From Paraburkholderia caffeinilytica (GTDB taxonomy: Bacteria > Pseudomonadota > Gammaproteobacteria > Burkholderiales > Burkholderiaceae): a DNA stretch of 64,000 nucleotides. Position 1 is the first letter of the stretch; every line of letters starts with the position of its first letter. Location of the stretch: NCBI RefSeq assembly GCF_003368325.1, contig NZ_CP031467.1:2108001-2172000 (forward strand). The letters run 5' to 3'. The notes below the pieces were generated by a model. The model did no database searches and had not been told where the DNA came from. It saw nothing but the letters and a program-made list of their open reading frames with translations. Both the position numbers and the translations under genes were made by a program. Shown in pieces: positions 40,666 through 49,515 of the stretch.

Positions 40666-40845
40666 GTGATCGAGCACTTGATATTAGGCGCCTTTCTGGT
40701 CATCCCGCTGCTTATCGTCGCGTTTCTTTTCTCCGACGAATTATGGCAGGAGCATCGGCATCTGCACGACCTGCACCTCGAACCCGCGAAGCCGCGTCGC
40801 ATCGACTGGCGGCATCCGCTGCGCCGCTCGCGTCATCGGGTTTGA
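40666..40845 (+). CDS. Small single-pass membrane protein
   Basis: A 59-residue product from a GTG at 40666 preceded by GGAGG at the right distance; the ATG at 40654 overlaps that ribosome-binding site and is less likely. One membrane helix (LILGAFLVIPLLIVAFLFSDE) is followed by a His/Arg-rich cytoplasmic tail (HRHLHDLHLEPAKPRRIDWRHPLRRSRHR). A -10-like TACAAT lies at 40631-40636. Function unknown. Confidence 0.6.
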   Translation: MIEHLILGAFLVIPLLIVAFLFSDELWQEHRHLHDLHLEPAKPRRIDWRHPLRRSRHRV

Positions 40846-40950
40846 CCCTTTCGGTGGATTGTATGGATCATCGCGCTGCAGGCGTCGCTGCGAGGCGAGG
40901 GCGGCTCGCGGATAAAGGCTGCCAATAAGCCCACCAATAAGCCCACCCAT

Positions 40951-40977
40951 AAAAAAGCCTGCCGTTTCGGGCAGGCT
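40951..40977 (-). terminator. Minus-strand terminator downstream of the HIT gene
   Basis: On the minus strand AGCCTGCC/GGCAGGCT with a six-base loop is followed by a run of T residues. It ends transcripts from the HIT gene or from a shorter RNA between 40951 and about 41066. Confidence 0.8.
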
Positions 40978-40997
40978 GAAAAGAGATCCACACTCAA

Positions 40998-41017
40998 TGC
41001 CTTGTGGGTACAAGGCA
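40998..41017 (-). repeat. Perfect 8-bp stem-loop in the HIT 3' region
   Basis: TGCCTTGT (40998-41005) and ACAAGGCA (41010-41017) with a four-base loop, between another imperfect hairpin near 41041-41062 and the terminator at 40951-40977. See findings for the small-RNA possibility. Confidence 0.5.
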
Positions 41018-41115
41018 AACACCAGTCTAGTTGTATGGCGCGACCGGCTGGTTTCACCGGCCATTACACATATTACGGGGCGTGACCAGACGCGCCGCGC
41101 CCGGCGTCCGCAGTG

Positions 41116-41541
41116 TCAGTCAGCGCGCCAATGATTGCGAATGCGCTCGGCCAGCGCTTCGAGCGTGGCCGCATCGGCAACATCGCGTGCATGCATGCGC
41201 AGCGGCTGTCCCTCCCAGCGCGGGATCACGTGAAAATGCACGTGCGGCACCGTCTGTCCCGCCGCGGCGCCGTTGAACTGTCCGATGAACACCCCGTCCG
41301 GGCGCAAGGCCGCCCGCACGGCGATGGCGAGTTTCTGCGTCATGCGCATGCAGGCCACCGTCGCGGCATCCGACAGCTCGAAAATCTCAACCGCCGCTTC
41401 CTTCGGCACGACCAGCACGTGGCCGTCGGCTTGCGGCATCAGGTCCATGAAGGCGAGCGCGGCGTCGCTTTCCGCCACTTTGATGCAAGGAAGTTCGCCG
41501 CGCAGAATCTTCGCGAAGGGGTTGCTGTCGTCGTAGTGCAT
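41116..41541 (-). CDS. HIT-family nucleotide-binding protein
   Basis: A 141-residue histidine-triad protein. HVHFHV (His100, His102, His104) is the HIT motif, and PCIKVAESDAALAFMDLMPQADGHVLVVPKE is the conserved N-terminal half. HIT proteins hydrolyse nucleotide phosphoramidates or related dinucleotides in the cytoplasm; the natural substrate is not given by sequence. The ATG at 41541 is chosen, with GAGGA upstream; a GTG one codon earlier (41544) is also possible. Confidence 0.88.
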   Translation of the reverse strand: MHYDDSNPFAKILRGELPCIKVAESDAALAFMDLMPQADGHVLVVPKEAAVEIFELSDAATVACMRMTQKLAIAVRAALRPDGVFIGQFNGAAAGQTVPHVHFHVIPRWEGQPLRMHARDVADAATLEALAERIRNHWRAD

Positions 41542-41623
41542 CACGCGTCCTCTAGGTTGCCGTGCGGTTCAAGGTGGAAATGCTGTCCACGATATTGTCC
41601 ACCCGCTCTGTTACAACGCACTG

Positions 41624-42559
41624 TTATACCGCGCGCGCTGCGCGTTTGATCGCCTGCGGCGGCTGGCCGAACGCGCGCAGAAAGGCGCGCCGCATCCGTT
41701 CGGTATCCATGAAGCCGGTTTCGGCCGCGACCGCTTCCATCGAGTGGCGGCCTGCTTCGAGCATGGCGCGGGCGGCTTCCACGCGCAGCGCCTCGATGGC
41801 CTTGGCCGGCGATTGGCGCGTTTCGTCGCGAAAGGCGCGGCTGAACTGACGCGGACTCAGATGCGCGACATCGGCAAGCTGCTCGACCGTCAACGGCTCG
41901 CGCAGATGGCTCTTGGCGAACGACAGCGCGTCCTGGATGCGGTCGGACTTCGGCGCCAGCTCGAGCATGGCCGAGAACTGCGACTGGCCGCCGGTGCGCC
42001 GGTGATAGACCACGAGCTTTTTGGCGATGGCGCGCGAGACTTCGACGCCGAGATCGCTTTCGATCAGCGCCAGACACAGATCGATGCACGCCGTCATGCC
42101 GGCCGAGGTCCACACGGTGCCGTCGACGATAAAGATGCGATCTTCGTCGATGCGCGTATCGGGGAAGCGCTGCTGCAATTCGCGGGCGTGGCACCAGTGC
42201 GTCGTGGCATGCCGGCCGTCGAGAATGCCTGCTTCGGCCAGCACGAAAGCGCCGGTGCAGATGCTGGTGGTGCGGCGCGAGGCGGCGAGGGCGTCGTTCA
42301 AAAACGCCAGCAATCCCGCCGATGACGGTTCGATCTGCATCGCGCCCGTCACGACCACCGTGTCGTACGCCGGGTCGCCGAAGGCTTGCGTCGCGATCTC
42401 GACGCCCGACGAGCTGCGCACCATCCCGCCCTGTTCGGAAATGACTTCCACCGCGTATTCCGGCTGCCCGGCCTCGAGGTTCGCCAGCTCGAATACGGAG
42501 ATCGCCACCATATCGAGGATCTGGAAACCAGGAAAAACCACCACGCCAATGCGCTTCAT
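41624..42559 (-). CDS. GlxA-family transcriptional regulator (DJ-1/PfpI plus AraC HTH)
   Basis: A 311-residue regulator. A DJ-1/PfpI-like amidotransferase domain (GVVVFPGFQILDMVAISVFELAN; TSICTGAFVLAEAGILDG with the nucleophile-elbow Cys) is followed by an AraC-type double HTH (LTVEQLADVAHLSPRQFSRAFRDE; MEAVAAETGFMDTERMRRAFLRAFGQPP). Relatives are the GlxA/ArgR2/CdhR activators that control small-molecule catabolism. It is divergent from an SDR gene, the probable target, with a 9-bp inverted repeat right upstream of its ATG. Confidence 0.88.
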   Translation of the reverse strand: MKRIGVVVFPGFQILDMVAISVFELANLEAGQPEYAVEVISEQGGMVRSSSGVEIATQAFGDPAYDTVVVTGAMQIEPSSAGLLAFLNDALAASRRTTSICTGAFVLAEAGILDGRHATTHWCHARELQQRFPDTRIDEDRIFIVDGTVWTSAGMTACIDLCLALIESDLGVEVSRAIAKKLVVYHRRTGGQSQFSAMLELAPKSDRIQDALSFAKSHLREPLTVEQLADVAHLSPRQFSRAFRDETRQSPAKAIEALRVEAARAMLEAGRHSMEAVAAETGFMDTERMRRAFLRAFGQPPQAIKRAARAV

Positions 42560-42564
42560 TGCAA

Positions 42565-42599
42565 TGTCTCAAAACGAGGTAAATACGACATTTGAGACA
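42565..42599. promoter_or_regulatory. Inverted repeat between the GlxA regulator and the SDR gene
   Basis: TGTCTCAAA (42565-42573) and TTTGAGACA (42591-42599), exact reverse complements, centre-to-centre about 26 bases, just upstream of the regulator ATG. Likely operator for the divergent pair. Confidence 0.5.
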
Positions 42600-42734
42600 A
42601 GAGGCTACGCGCCTAGACTTCACCCGTCAACACCGCGATGCGCGCAAAAAAGCACAGCGGCGGAGGTTTCGGTTTCCCCCATTCATCGATCAGGGCTCAG
42701 GCGTGACGCGCAAAGCCCGTAAGGAGAGCTTCAC

Positions 42735-43550
42735 ATGGCAACGCAAGGCAACAAGGGCACGGCATTGATCACGGGCGCATCGTCGGGCATCGGTGCGGTT
42801 TATGCGGACCGCCTCGCGCGACGCGGTTACGACCTGATTCTGGTGGCGCGCGACGTCAAACGCCTGAGCGGCGTGGCCGAGCGTCTCACTGGCGAAACCG
42901 GCCGCCACGTCGATATCGTCGCCGCCGATCTCACCGACAAAGCCGACACGCGCCGCATCGAAGAGCGTCTGCGGACCGATCGCAGCATTACCGTGCTCGT
43001 TAACAATGCGGGCGTCGGCGCAACGGCTTCGCTGATCGACTCCGACGTGGATCGGCTCGAAAGCATGATCGACCTGAACGTGACAGCGCTTACGCGCCTG
43101 ACGGCCGCGGCGGTTCCGCAGTTCGTGGAGCGGGGCCATGGCATCGTGATCAATATCTCGTCGATCGTCGCGCTGTCGCCGGAGACGCTGAACGGCACCT
43201 ATAGCGGCACCAAGGCGTATGTGTTGAACCTGACGCAGTCGCTGCATCATGAAGTGGGCGGCAAGGGCGTGCAGTTGCAGGCCGTGCTGCCGGGCGCCAC
43301 CAGTACCGCGTTCTGGGACCGCGCCGGTCTCGCGATCGAACATCTGCCCACGCAGATCGTGATGAGCGCCGAGGACATGGTGGACGCCGCGCTCGTGGGC
43401 CTCGACCAGCATGAACTCGTGACGATTCCGTCCTTGCCGGACGCGGCCGATTGGGAGCGTTTCAATGCCGCTCGCCAGCATCTGGGGCCGAACCTGTCGC
43501 ATAAGCTGCCGGCTGCGCGTTATGCGCGCGGCGTCGCGGCGGCTTCGTGA
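42735..43550 (+). CDS. Short-chain dehydrogenase/reductase
   Basis: A 271-residue classical SDR. The NAD(P)-binding TGASSGIG is at residues 13-20, NNAG near 90-93, the catalytic Ser in NISSIVA (near 143) and Tyr156-x3-Lys160 in YSGTKAY. Arg/Lys after the glycine motif (LVARDVKRL) favours NADP(H). The substrate is unknown. AAGGAGAGC lies before the ATG. It is divergent from the GlxA-family regulator. Confidence 0.88.
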   Translation: MATQGNKGTALITGASSGIGAVYADRLARRGYDLILVARDVKRLSGVAERLTGETGRHVDIVAADLTDKADTRRIEERLRTDRSITVLVNNAGVGATASLIDSDVDRLESMIDLNVTALTRLTAAAVPQFVERGHGIVINISSIVALSPETLNGTYSGTKAYVLNLTQSLHHEVGGKGVQLQAVLPGATSTAFWDRAGLAIEHLPTQIVMSAEDMVDAALVGLDQHELVTIPSLPDAADWERFNAARQHLGPNLSHKLPAARYARGVAAAS

Positions 43551-43678
43551 GCGCCTGGCGGCTGCTCATTGATCGCTCATTGATCGCTTAATGCGCGCAT
43601 GCGGACCGCCTTTCGTTTGCAAACGCGCCGCGTGTCAGCGCCTTAATGTCGATCGCATCGGACAGGCTTGACGTCCAC

Positions 43679-44206
43679 TTAGCGCCAGTCGGTTGAAACG
43701 TCGTCGGGATCGACCAGCGTCAATCCCGACGACGGCAGCGGCAGGGCCGTCTTGTAACGCACCTGTTTGAGCGCAAAACTCGAACGAATGTTGGAGATGC
43801 CGGGAATCTTCGTCAGATGATCGACGATGAAACGCTCCAGCGTCTGCATATCCGGCATCACCACGCGCAGCAGATAATCGGCGTCGCCCGTCATCAGATA
43901 GCACTCCATGACCTCGGGGCGCTCCGAAATCGCCTGCTCGAAGCGCTGCAGCGCGTCTTCCACCTGCTTTTCCAGACTCACCTGAATGAACACGTTGATG
44001 CGCAGCCCGAGCGGCTCGGGGTTGAGCAGCGTGACCTGCTGCTTGAACAGGCCGAGTTTTTCGAGCGCGCGCACGCGGTTGAAACAGGGCGTGGGCGACA
44101 GATTCACCGAGCGGGCCAGATCCGCATTGGTGATGCGCGCGTTCTGCTGCAACTGGCTCAGGATGCCGATGTCGATGCGGTCGAGCCGTCTGGGTGGCGT
44201 AGTCAT
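43679..44206 (-). CDS. Lrp/AsnC-family regulator (MdeR-like)
   Basis: A 175-residue Lrp-type regulator with an N-terminal HTH ([46 protein letters not shown]) and a RAM ligand-binding domain ([27 protein letters not shown]). It is divergent from a homodimeric E1 gene of MdeB type. In Pseudomonas putida an Lrp-like MdeR activates mde genes for methionine breakdown. The pairing suggests the same logic here, but methionine gamma-lyase (mdeA) is not adjacent. Confidence 0.88.
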   Translation of the reverse strand: MTTPPRRLDRIDIGILSQLQQNARITNADLARSVNLSPTPCFNRVRALEKLGLFKQQVTLLNPEPLGLRINVFIQVSLEKQVEDALQRFEQAISERPEVMECYLMTGDADYLLRVVMPDMQTLERFIVDHLTKIPGISNIRSSFALKQVRYKTALPLPSSGLTLVDPDDVSTDWR

Positions 44207-44274
44207 AGCGTAAATATTCTGTGCCGTGGGAAAAATCCGGAATAAATAGCCTATCCCAGTGCGGGATCACAAGC

Positions 44275-44291
44275 AAATGAGACGCTCATTT
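44275..44291. promoter_or_regulatory. Candidate Lrp-type operator
   Basis: AAATGAG (44275-44281), ACG, CTCATTT (44285-44291): perfect 7-bp arms in the gap between the divergent Lrp and E1 genes. Position and size fit an Lrp-family site. Confidence 0.45.
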
Positions 44292-44358
44292 TGTGAGCAC
44301 ATGGTTACCATTGACTCACTCGATCTTGAACCGAACGTGTCGATGCGGGAGTGGTGCC

Positions 44359-47208
44359 ATGACGGATTTGTCCAGCGGTAGCGAGCAGTTGCGGTTGTCG
44401 AACGCACAGCGTGTCGACCGTGCGGAGCAGGCGGATACCGATCCGCAGGAAACCGCCGAATGGCTGGAAGCGCTCGATGCCGTCGTCGCGCATGTCGGCC
44501 GCGATCGCGCACAGTTTCTGTTCGACAAGCTTGCGGGACATGCGCTGTCGCTGGGCGTGGAATCGGCGCGGACCAACGTCACGCCTTACCAGAACACGAT
44601 CCCGTTCGATCAGCAGCCGCGCTATCCCGGCAATCTCGAACTGGAAGAACGGCTCGCCGCGGCGCTGCGCTGGAATGCACTGGCAATGGTGGTACGGGCG
44701 AATCAGGCGTACGGCGAACTTGGCGGCCATATCGCAAGCTATGCGTCGGCGGCGGATCTGTTCGAAGTGGGCTTCAACCACTTCTTTCGCGCCGCAGCAC
44801 CGGGCGGCGAGGAGGGCACCGGCGACCTCGTGTACTTCCAGCCGCATTCGTCGCCGGGCGTGTATGCGCGGGCCTATCTCGAAGGGTTTTTAAGCGAGCA
44901 GCATTTGCAGCACTACCGCCGCGAGATCGGCGGCCCTGGGTTGTGCTCGTATCCGCATCCGTGGCTGATGCCGGACTTCTGGCAGTTCCCGACCGGCTCG
45001 ATGGGCATCGGTCCGATCAACGCGATTTACCAGGCGCGCTTCATGCGCTATCTCGCCAATCGCGGCCTCGTGCAGACCGATGGCCGCAAGGTGTGGGGGT
45101 TCTTCGGCGACGGCGAGATGGACGAGCCGGAATCGACCGGCGCGCTGTCGATTGCGGCGCGCGAAGGGCTCGACAACCTCGTGTTCGTGATCAACTGCAA
45201 TCTGCAGCGCCTGGACGGCCCGGTTCGCAGCAACGGCCGCATCATCGACGAGCTCGAAGCGCATTTCATCGGCGCCGGCTGGAACGTGATCAAGGTGGTG
45301 TGGGGCTCGGACTGGGACGCGCTGTTTTCACGCGACCGCACCGGCGCGTTGCTGCGCGCCTTCGCCCACACTGTCGACGGCCAGTTCCAGACCTTCTCTG
45401 CCAATGACGGCGCGTACAACCGCGAGCGTTTCTTCGGCCAGAACCCGGAGCTTGCCGCGCTCGCGGCGCAACTGAGCGACGACGACATCGACCGTCTGCG
45501 CCGCGGCGGTCACGACGTGCGCAAACTGCACGCGGCATATGCGAAGGCGCTCGAACATCGCGGTCAGCCGACGATGATCCTTGCGAAGACGATGAAGGGT
45601 TTCGGCATGGGCACGTCGGGCCAGGGCCGCATGACCACGCATCAGCAAAAGAAACTCGGCTTCGACGACCTCAAGGCGTTTCGCGACCGCTTCCGCCTGC
45701 CGCTCACGGATGAGGACGTCGAACAGGTGAAGTTTTACAAGCCAGCGGACGACAGCCCGGAGATGCGATACCTGCATGCTCGCCGGGCTGCCCTGGGAGG
45801 CTATCTGCCCAGAAGGCGGAGAGTATCGTCGAAGGGGCTGATCGTCCCGCCGATGTCCTCCTGGGGGCAATTCGCGCTGGAATCGAACGGTCGCGAGATG
45901 TCCACGACGATGGCATTGGTTCGCATGCTGACCGCGCTGCTCAAGGACAACGAAGTCGGCCCGCGCGTGGTGCCGATCGTCGCGGACGAAGCACGCACCT
46001 TCGGCATGGCGAACATGTTCCGTCAGGTCGGCATCTATTCGCCGCTCGGGCAGCTGTACGAGCCGGAAGACCTTGGCTCGATGCTGTACTACCGCGAGGA
46101 CACCAAAGGGCAGATTCTCGAAGAGGGGATTTCGGAGGCGGGCGCGGTGTCGTCGTGGATTGCGGCGGCGACCTCGTACAGCGTGCACGACCTGCCGATG
46201 CTGCCGTTCTATATCTACTACTCGATGTTCGGTTTCCAGCGGATCGGCGATCTGATCTGGGCCGCTGCGGATCAACGCGCGAGAGGTTTCCTGATCGGCG
46301 CGACGTCGGGCAAGACGACGCTTGGTGGCGAAGGGCTGCAACATCAGGACGGCACGAGCCATCTGGCGGCATCGACGATTCCGAACTGCCGCGCGTACGA
46401 TCCGGCTTTCGCTTACGAGGTTGCCGCGATCGTCGACGAAGGGATGCGCGAGATGGTCGAAGCGCAACGCGACGTGTTCTATTACGTCACGGTGATGAAC
46501 GAGAACTACGCGCAGCCTTCGGTGCCGGGCGGCGACTTGACGACGCTGCGCGAGGGCATTCTTAAGGGTATCTATCCGCTTGGCGCAGAAGCGCAAGAGC
46601 AAGAGGCGACCTCGACGGCGCAGGCACAAACGACGGAGCCGTCTTCCGCGACTCAAACGTCAGCGCAGGAGACAACCTCGGCGAGGCAAACGCCGGCGGC
46701 AACTTCAGCAGTTCCAGCCCAGGTGCAGTTGCTCGGCGCGGGCGCGATCCTCGGTGAAGTCATCGCGGCGCGGCAACTGCTCAAGGACGACTGGCAAATC
46801 GAGGCCGCGGTATGGAGCGTGACCAGCTTCACCGAGTTGCAGCGTGACGGGATGACGTCCGAGAGAAACGCGCGTCTTGGCGAGCCGGCAGATACACCGT
46901 ATGTCACGAAAGCGCTCGAAGCGTCGCAGGGTCCGATCGTCGCCGCGACCGACTATGTTCGTGCCGTGCCCGAACTGATCCGCGCCTACGTGCCGCGCCG
47001 CTATGTGACGCTCGGCACGGACGGGTTCGGTCGCAGCGACACGCGCCAGGCGCTGCGCGAGTTCTTCGAAGTGGACCGCAAAGCGATCGTGATCGCGGCG
47101 TTGAAGGCGCTGGTGGACGAAGGCGCTATCGATGCGAGCGTGCTCGCCGAAGCACGCAGCAAGTATCGCGGCGATGCGCCTGTGGCCGCTGCTTCGTGGC
47201 AATGCTGA
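44359..47208 (+). CDS. mdeB: Homodimeric E1 2-oxo acid dehydrogenase, MdeB type
   Basis: A 949-residue AceE-like thiamine diphosphate enzyme. NTIPFDQQPRYPGNLELEERL, PHSSPGVYARAYLEGFL, the ThDP motif WGFFGDGEMDEPESTGALSIAAREGLDNLVFVINCNLQ and LEEGISEAGA are AceE features. It is longer than the usual 887-890 residues because of a low-complexity Gln/Ala/Thr/Ser stretch near 744-790. The Lrp neighbour favours MdeB (2-oxobutyrate from methionine) over housekeeping pyruvate dehydrogenase. No E2/E3 genes are adjacent. The ATG at 44359 has GGGAG upstream; the frame is open to 44293. Confidence 0.82.
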   Translation: MTDLSSGSEQLRLSNAQRVDRAEQADTDPQETAEWLEALDAVVAHVGRDRAQFLFDKLAGHALSLGVESARTNVTPYQNTIPFDQQPRYPGNLELEERLAAALRWNALAMVVRANQAYGELGGHIASYASAADLFEVGFNHFFRAAAPGGEEGTGDLVYFQPHSSPGVYARAYLEGFLSEQHLQHYRREIGGPGLCSYPHPWLMPDFWQFPTGSMGIGPINAIYQARFMRYLANRGLVQTDGRKVWGFFGDGEMDEPESTGALSIAAREGLDNLVFVINCNLQRLDGPVRSNGRIIDELEAHFIGAGWNVIKVVWGSDWDALFSRDRTGALLRAFAHTVDGQFQTFSANDGAYNRERFFGQNPELAALAAQLSDDDIDRLRRGGHDVRKLHAAYAKALEHRGQPTMILAKTMKGFGMGTSGQGRMTTHQQKKLGFDDLKAFRDRFRLPLTDEDVEQVKFYKPADDSPEMRYLHARRAALGGYLPRRRRVSSKGLIVPPMSSWGQFALESNGREMSTTMALVRMLTALLKDNEVGPRVVPIVADEARTFGMANMFRQVGIYSPLGQLYEPEDLGSMLYYREDTKGQILEEGISEAGAVSSWIAAATSYSVHDLPMLPFYIYYSMFGFQRIGDLIWAAADQRARGFLIGATSGKTTLGGEGLQHQDGTSHLAASTIPNCRAYDPAFAYEVAAIVDEGMREMVEAQRDVFYYVTVMNENYAQPSVPGGDLTTLREGILKGIYPLGAEAQEQEATSTAQAQTTEPSSATQTSAQETTSARQTPAATSAVPAQVQLLGAGAILGEVIAARQLLKDDWQIEAAVWSVTSFTELQRDGMTSERNARLGEPADTPYVTKALEASQGPIVAATDYVRAVPELIRAYVPRRYVTLGTDGFGRSDTRQALREFFEVDRKAIVIAALKALVDEGAIDASVLAEARSKYRGDAPVAAASWQC

Positions 47209-47249
47209 TCAGGTACCGCAGACAGAACGAGCATCGCTTCAAATGAAAG

Positions 47250-47280
47250 CGCCCCCGGCGAGATGACCGGGGGCGTTTCT
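47250..47280. terminator. Terminator after the E1 gene
   Basis: CGCCCCCGG/CCGGGGGCG stem (47250-47258/47267-47275) followed by TTTCTATT, 41 bases after the mdeB stop and between convergent genes. Confidence 0.7.
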
Positions 47281-47312
47281 ATTCAGTGACGCTTGAACCG
47301 CAGGTTAAGCAA

Positions 47313-48422
47313 TCAGCCGCTCACCGCCACCTGATTCTTCCCATCGCGTTTCGCCCGATACAGTCCGACGTCGGCGGCTTCGATCAGCGTCGTCACCGGG
47401 TCGGTTGCGGCCGGCACGATGTTCGCCGCGCCGATGCTGATCGTCACGACGCCCGCCGCCGATCCCGCGTGCGGAATCGCGAGTTCTTCGATCGCGAGGC
47501 GGATTTTCTCGGCGAGCAGGCGCAAGCCCCCTGAGGATGTTCCCGGCAACACCACCGCGAATTCTTCACCGCCGAACCGGGCCGCGAGATCGGGCGAGCG
47601 TCCCAGACACGACTCGACGGTGTGCGCGACGCGCTTGAGTACTTCGTCACCGGCAACGTGTCCATAGGTGTCGTTGTAGGCCTTGAAGTTGTCCACATCG
47701 ATCATGAGAAAGCCGAGGGCCGTCTTGTCGCGGGTGGCGCGACGCCATTCGGCAGACAGGTACTGATCGAGGTAACGTCGATTCGACAAACCCGTCAACC
47801 CGTCCGAATGCGTGAGCCGCTGCAGTTCCAGATTGGTCGCGAGCAACTGCTGTTGCGACTGGCGCAGCGCCTGATACGCCTCGTCGCGCTGCAGCAGGTT
47901 CAGATACGAGCGCGAGTGATAGCGAATCCGCGCGATCAACTCGATGCGATCCGGCAGCTTCACGAGGTAGTCGTTGGCGCCCGCGGCGAAGGCCGCGCTT
48001 TTCACGAGCGGCTCTTCCTTGGTCGACAGCACGATGATCGGAATATCGCGCGTTGCCGGATTCTGCCGGTATTGCCGCACGAGGGTGAGGCCGTCGGTGC
48101 CCGGCATCACGAGGTCCTGCAGGATGACCGTCGCGCGGGTTTCCTGGGCGCAGCGCACGGCCTCTTCCGGCGACGCGCAGTAATGGAAGTCGACGCTCGC
48201 TTCGTCGGCCAGCGCCTGGCGGACGGCCTCGGCGATGATCGCCTGATCGTCGACCAGCAACACCATGATCGGGCACTCGGCAGCGGGCGGATTGCCCAGG
48301 ATGCGCGCCAACGCGTCATCGATGGCGCTATTGGGTGCGTCCTCCGCGTACGCCTGCGCGCTCGCGTCGTGTCCTGCGGGCTCCGGCGCGGTGGCGGCCT
48401 GATGCGGTTTAGGAGTATCCAT
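47313..48422 (-). CDS. wspR: Response regulator diguanylate cyclase WspR
   Basis: A 369-residue output protein of the Wsp system. The receiver domain (about 52-170) has the acidic pair Asp58/Asp59 and the phospho-acceptor Asp103 (LQDLVMPG). A coiled linker (DEAYQALRQSQQQLLATNLELQRL) precedes the cyclase domain (about 205-365) with active-site GGEEF at 284-288 and an inhibitory I-site RSPD at 275-278, five residues before it. Phosphorylation should trigger c-di-GMP synthesis. A 50-residue N-terminal extension precedes the receiver. Last gene of the wsp operon, 71 bases after wspF. Confidence 0.93.
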   Translation of the reverse strand: MDTPKPHQAATAPEPAGHDASAQAYAEDAPNSAIDDALARILGNPPAAECPIMVLLVDDQAIIAEAVRQALADEASVDFHYCASPEEAVRCAQETRATVILQDLVMPGTDGLTLVRQYRQNPATRDIPIIVLSTKEEPLVKSAAFAAGANDYLVKLPDRIELIARIRYHSRSYLNLLQRDEAYQALRQSQQQLLATNLELQRLTHSDGLTGLSNRRYLDQYLSAEWRRATRDKTALGFLMIDVDNFKAYNDTYGHVAGDEVLKRVAHTVESCLGRSPDLAARFGGEEFAVVLPGTSSGGLRLLAEKIRLAIEELAIPHAGSAAGVVTISIGAANIVPAATDPVTTLIEAADVGLYRAKRDGKNQVAVSG

Positions 48423-48493
48423 GTTGGTCAGCCAGAATGAATGTCAATGAATCGTAGCGGGCTCATGTGCGGCTAGTGTGCGCCTGCCGGGCC

Positions 48494-49510
48494 TCAACGT
48501 GTACCGACGGCGGTGGCGAGCGCGGCGGCGATACGGGGCAGAGGCAGGATTGCGGCGGCGGCGTCGAGCGCCGCGGCTGCCTTCGGCATGCCGTACACGG
48601 CGCTGGTCGCCTCGTCCTGCGCGATCGTGTGATAGCCCTTGGTGCGCATCGCCTTGAGCCCGATCGCGCCGTCGCGGCCCATGCCGGTCAGCAGCACGCC
48701 GATCGCCCGCGCCGGCCAGCGGGCCACGACACTGTGAAAAAACACGTCGACGGAAGGCCGATAGGGCGTTTCCGCCGGCTCGGCCGTGTAACCGAGTACG
48801 TTAGGCAAGCGCAGGTGCAAATGATCGTCGGTGGCGGCGAGCAGCACGACGCCTGCTTGCGGCCGGTCGCCTTCACTGGCGATCCGCACCGGCAGCGCCG
48901 ACTGCTGGTTCAACCAGTCGGCCATGCCGGCGGCGAACGTCGCGTCGACGTGCTGGACGACGACGATTGCCGCCGGGAAATCCTTCGGCAGGCCGGCGAG
49001 CAGGGTGGCGAGTGCCGACGGGCCGCCCGCCGAAGCGCCGATCGCAACCAGCGGCGTATCGCGGTTCGTCGCGCTTCTGGGCGCCGCCGCAGCCGCCGCG
49101 CCAGGCGCGCTGCGTTCCGTGACCAGCGCGGCAATGCTATCGATCTTCGCGATCAGGGTGGCGATGCTCTTGTGCGCGTCCGGACCGCTCAGCGAGGGCG
49201 TGTCCACCGCGTCGAGCGCGCCCGCGCCCATGGCTTCGTAGACGCGCCACGCGTTCGCGCCCACGTCGACGGTCACGATCAGGATCGCACACGGCGCTTT
49301 CGCCATGATGCGGCGCGTGGCCTCGATGCCGTCGACGTTCGGCATCACCAGGTCCATCAGCACGATGTCGGGCCGCTGCGCCGAGCAGAAATCGACCGCC
49401 TGCTGGCCGTCCTGTGCGACCCACAGCACCTCGTAGTCGTGGCGTGCCGCAAGTGCGCGGCGTAGCGCCTCGACAGCGAGCGGCAGGTCATTGACGATTC
49501 CGATTTTCAT
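48494..49510 (-). CDS. wspF: Wsp methylesterase WspF (CheB-like)
   Basis: A 338-residue CheB homologue. The receiver domain (1-125) has phospho-acceptor Asp53 (LMDLVMPNVDG). An Ala-rich linker (about 135-150) precedes the methylesterase domain with the catalytic Ser160 in IGASAGGPSAL, His in VVQHVD and Asp in GMGRDGA. It removes methyl groups from WspA and so damps signalling; loss-of-function mutations in wspF give hyperactive WspR in other species. It ends the phosphotransfer part of the operon. Confidence 0.93.
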   Translation of the reverse strand: MKIGIVNDLPLAVEALRRALAARHDYEVLWVAQDGQQAVDFCSAQRPDIVLMDLVMPNVDGIEATRRIMAKAPCAILIVTVDVGANAWRVYEAMGAGALDAVDTPSLSGPDAHKSIATLIAKIDSIAALVTERSAPGAAAAAAPRSATNRDTPLVAIGASAGGPSALATLLAGLPKDFPAAIVVVQHVDATFAAGMADWLNQQSALPVRIASEGDRPQAGVVLLAATDDHLHLRLPNVLGYTAEPAETPYRPSVDVFFHSVVARWPARAIGVLLTGMGRDGAIGLKAMRTKGYHTIAQDEATSAVYGMPKAAAALDAAAAILPLPRIAAALATAVGTR

Positions 49511-49515
49511 CCGTT

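Noticed and set aside
40741..41064. 107-residue minus-strand frame after the HIT gene
   Set aside because: It crosses a strong terminator and has no ribosome-binding site; the hairpins explain the region better.
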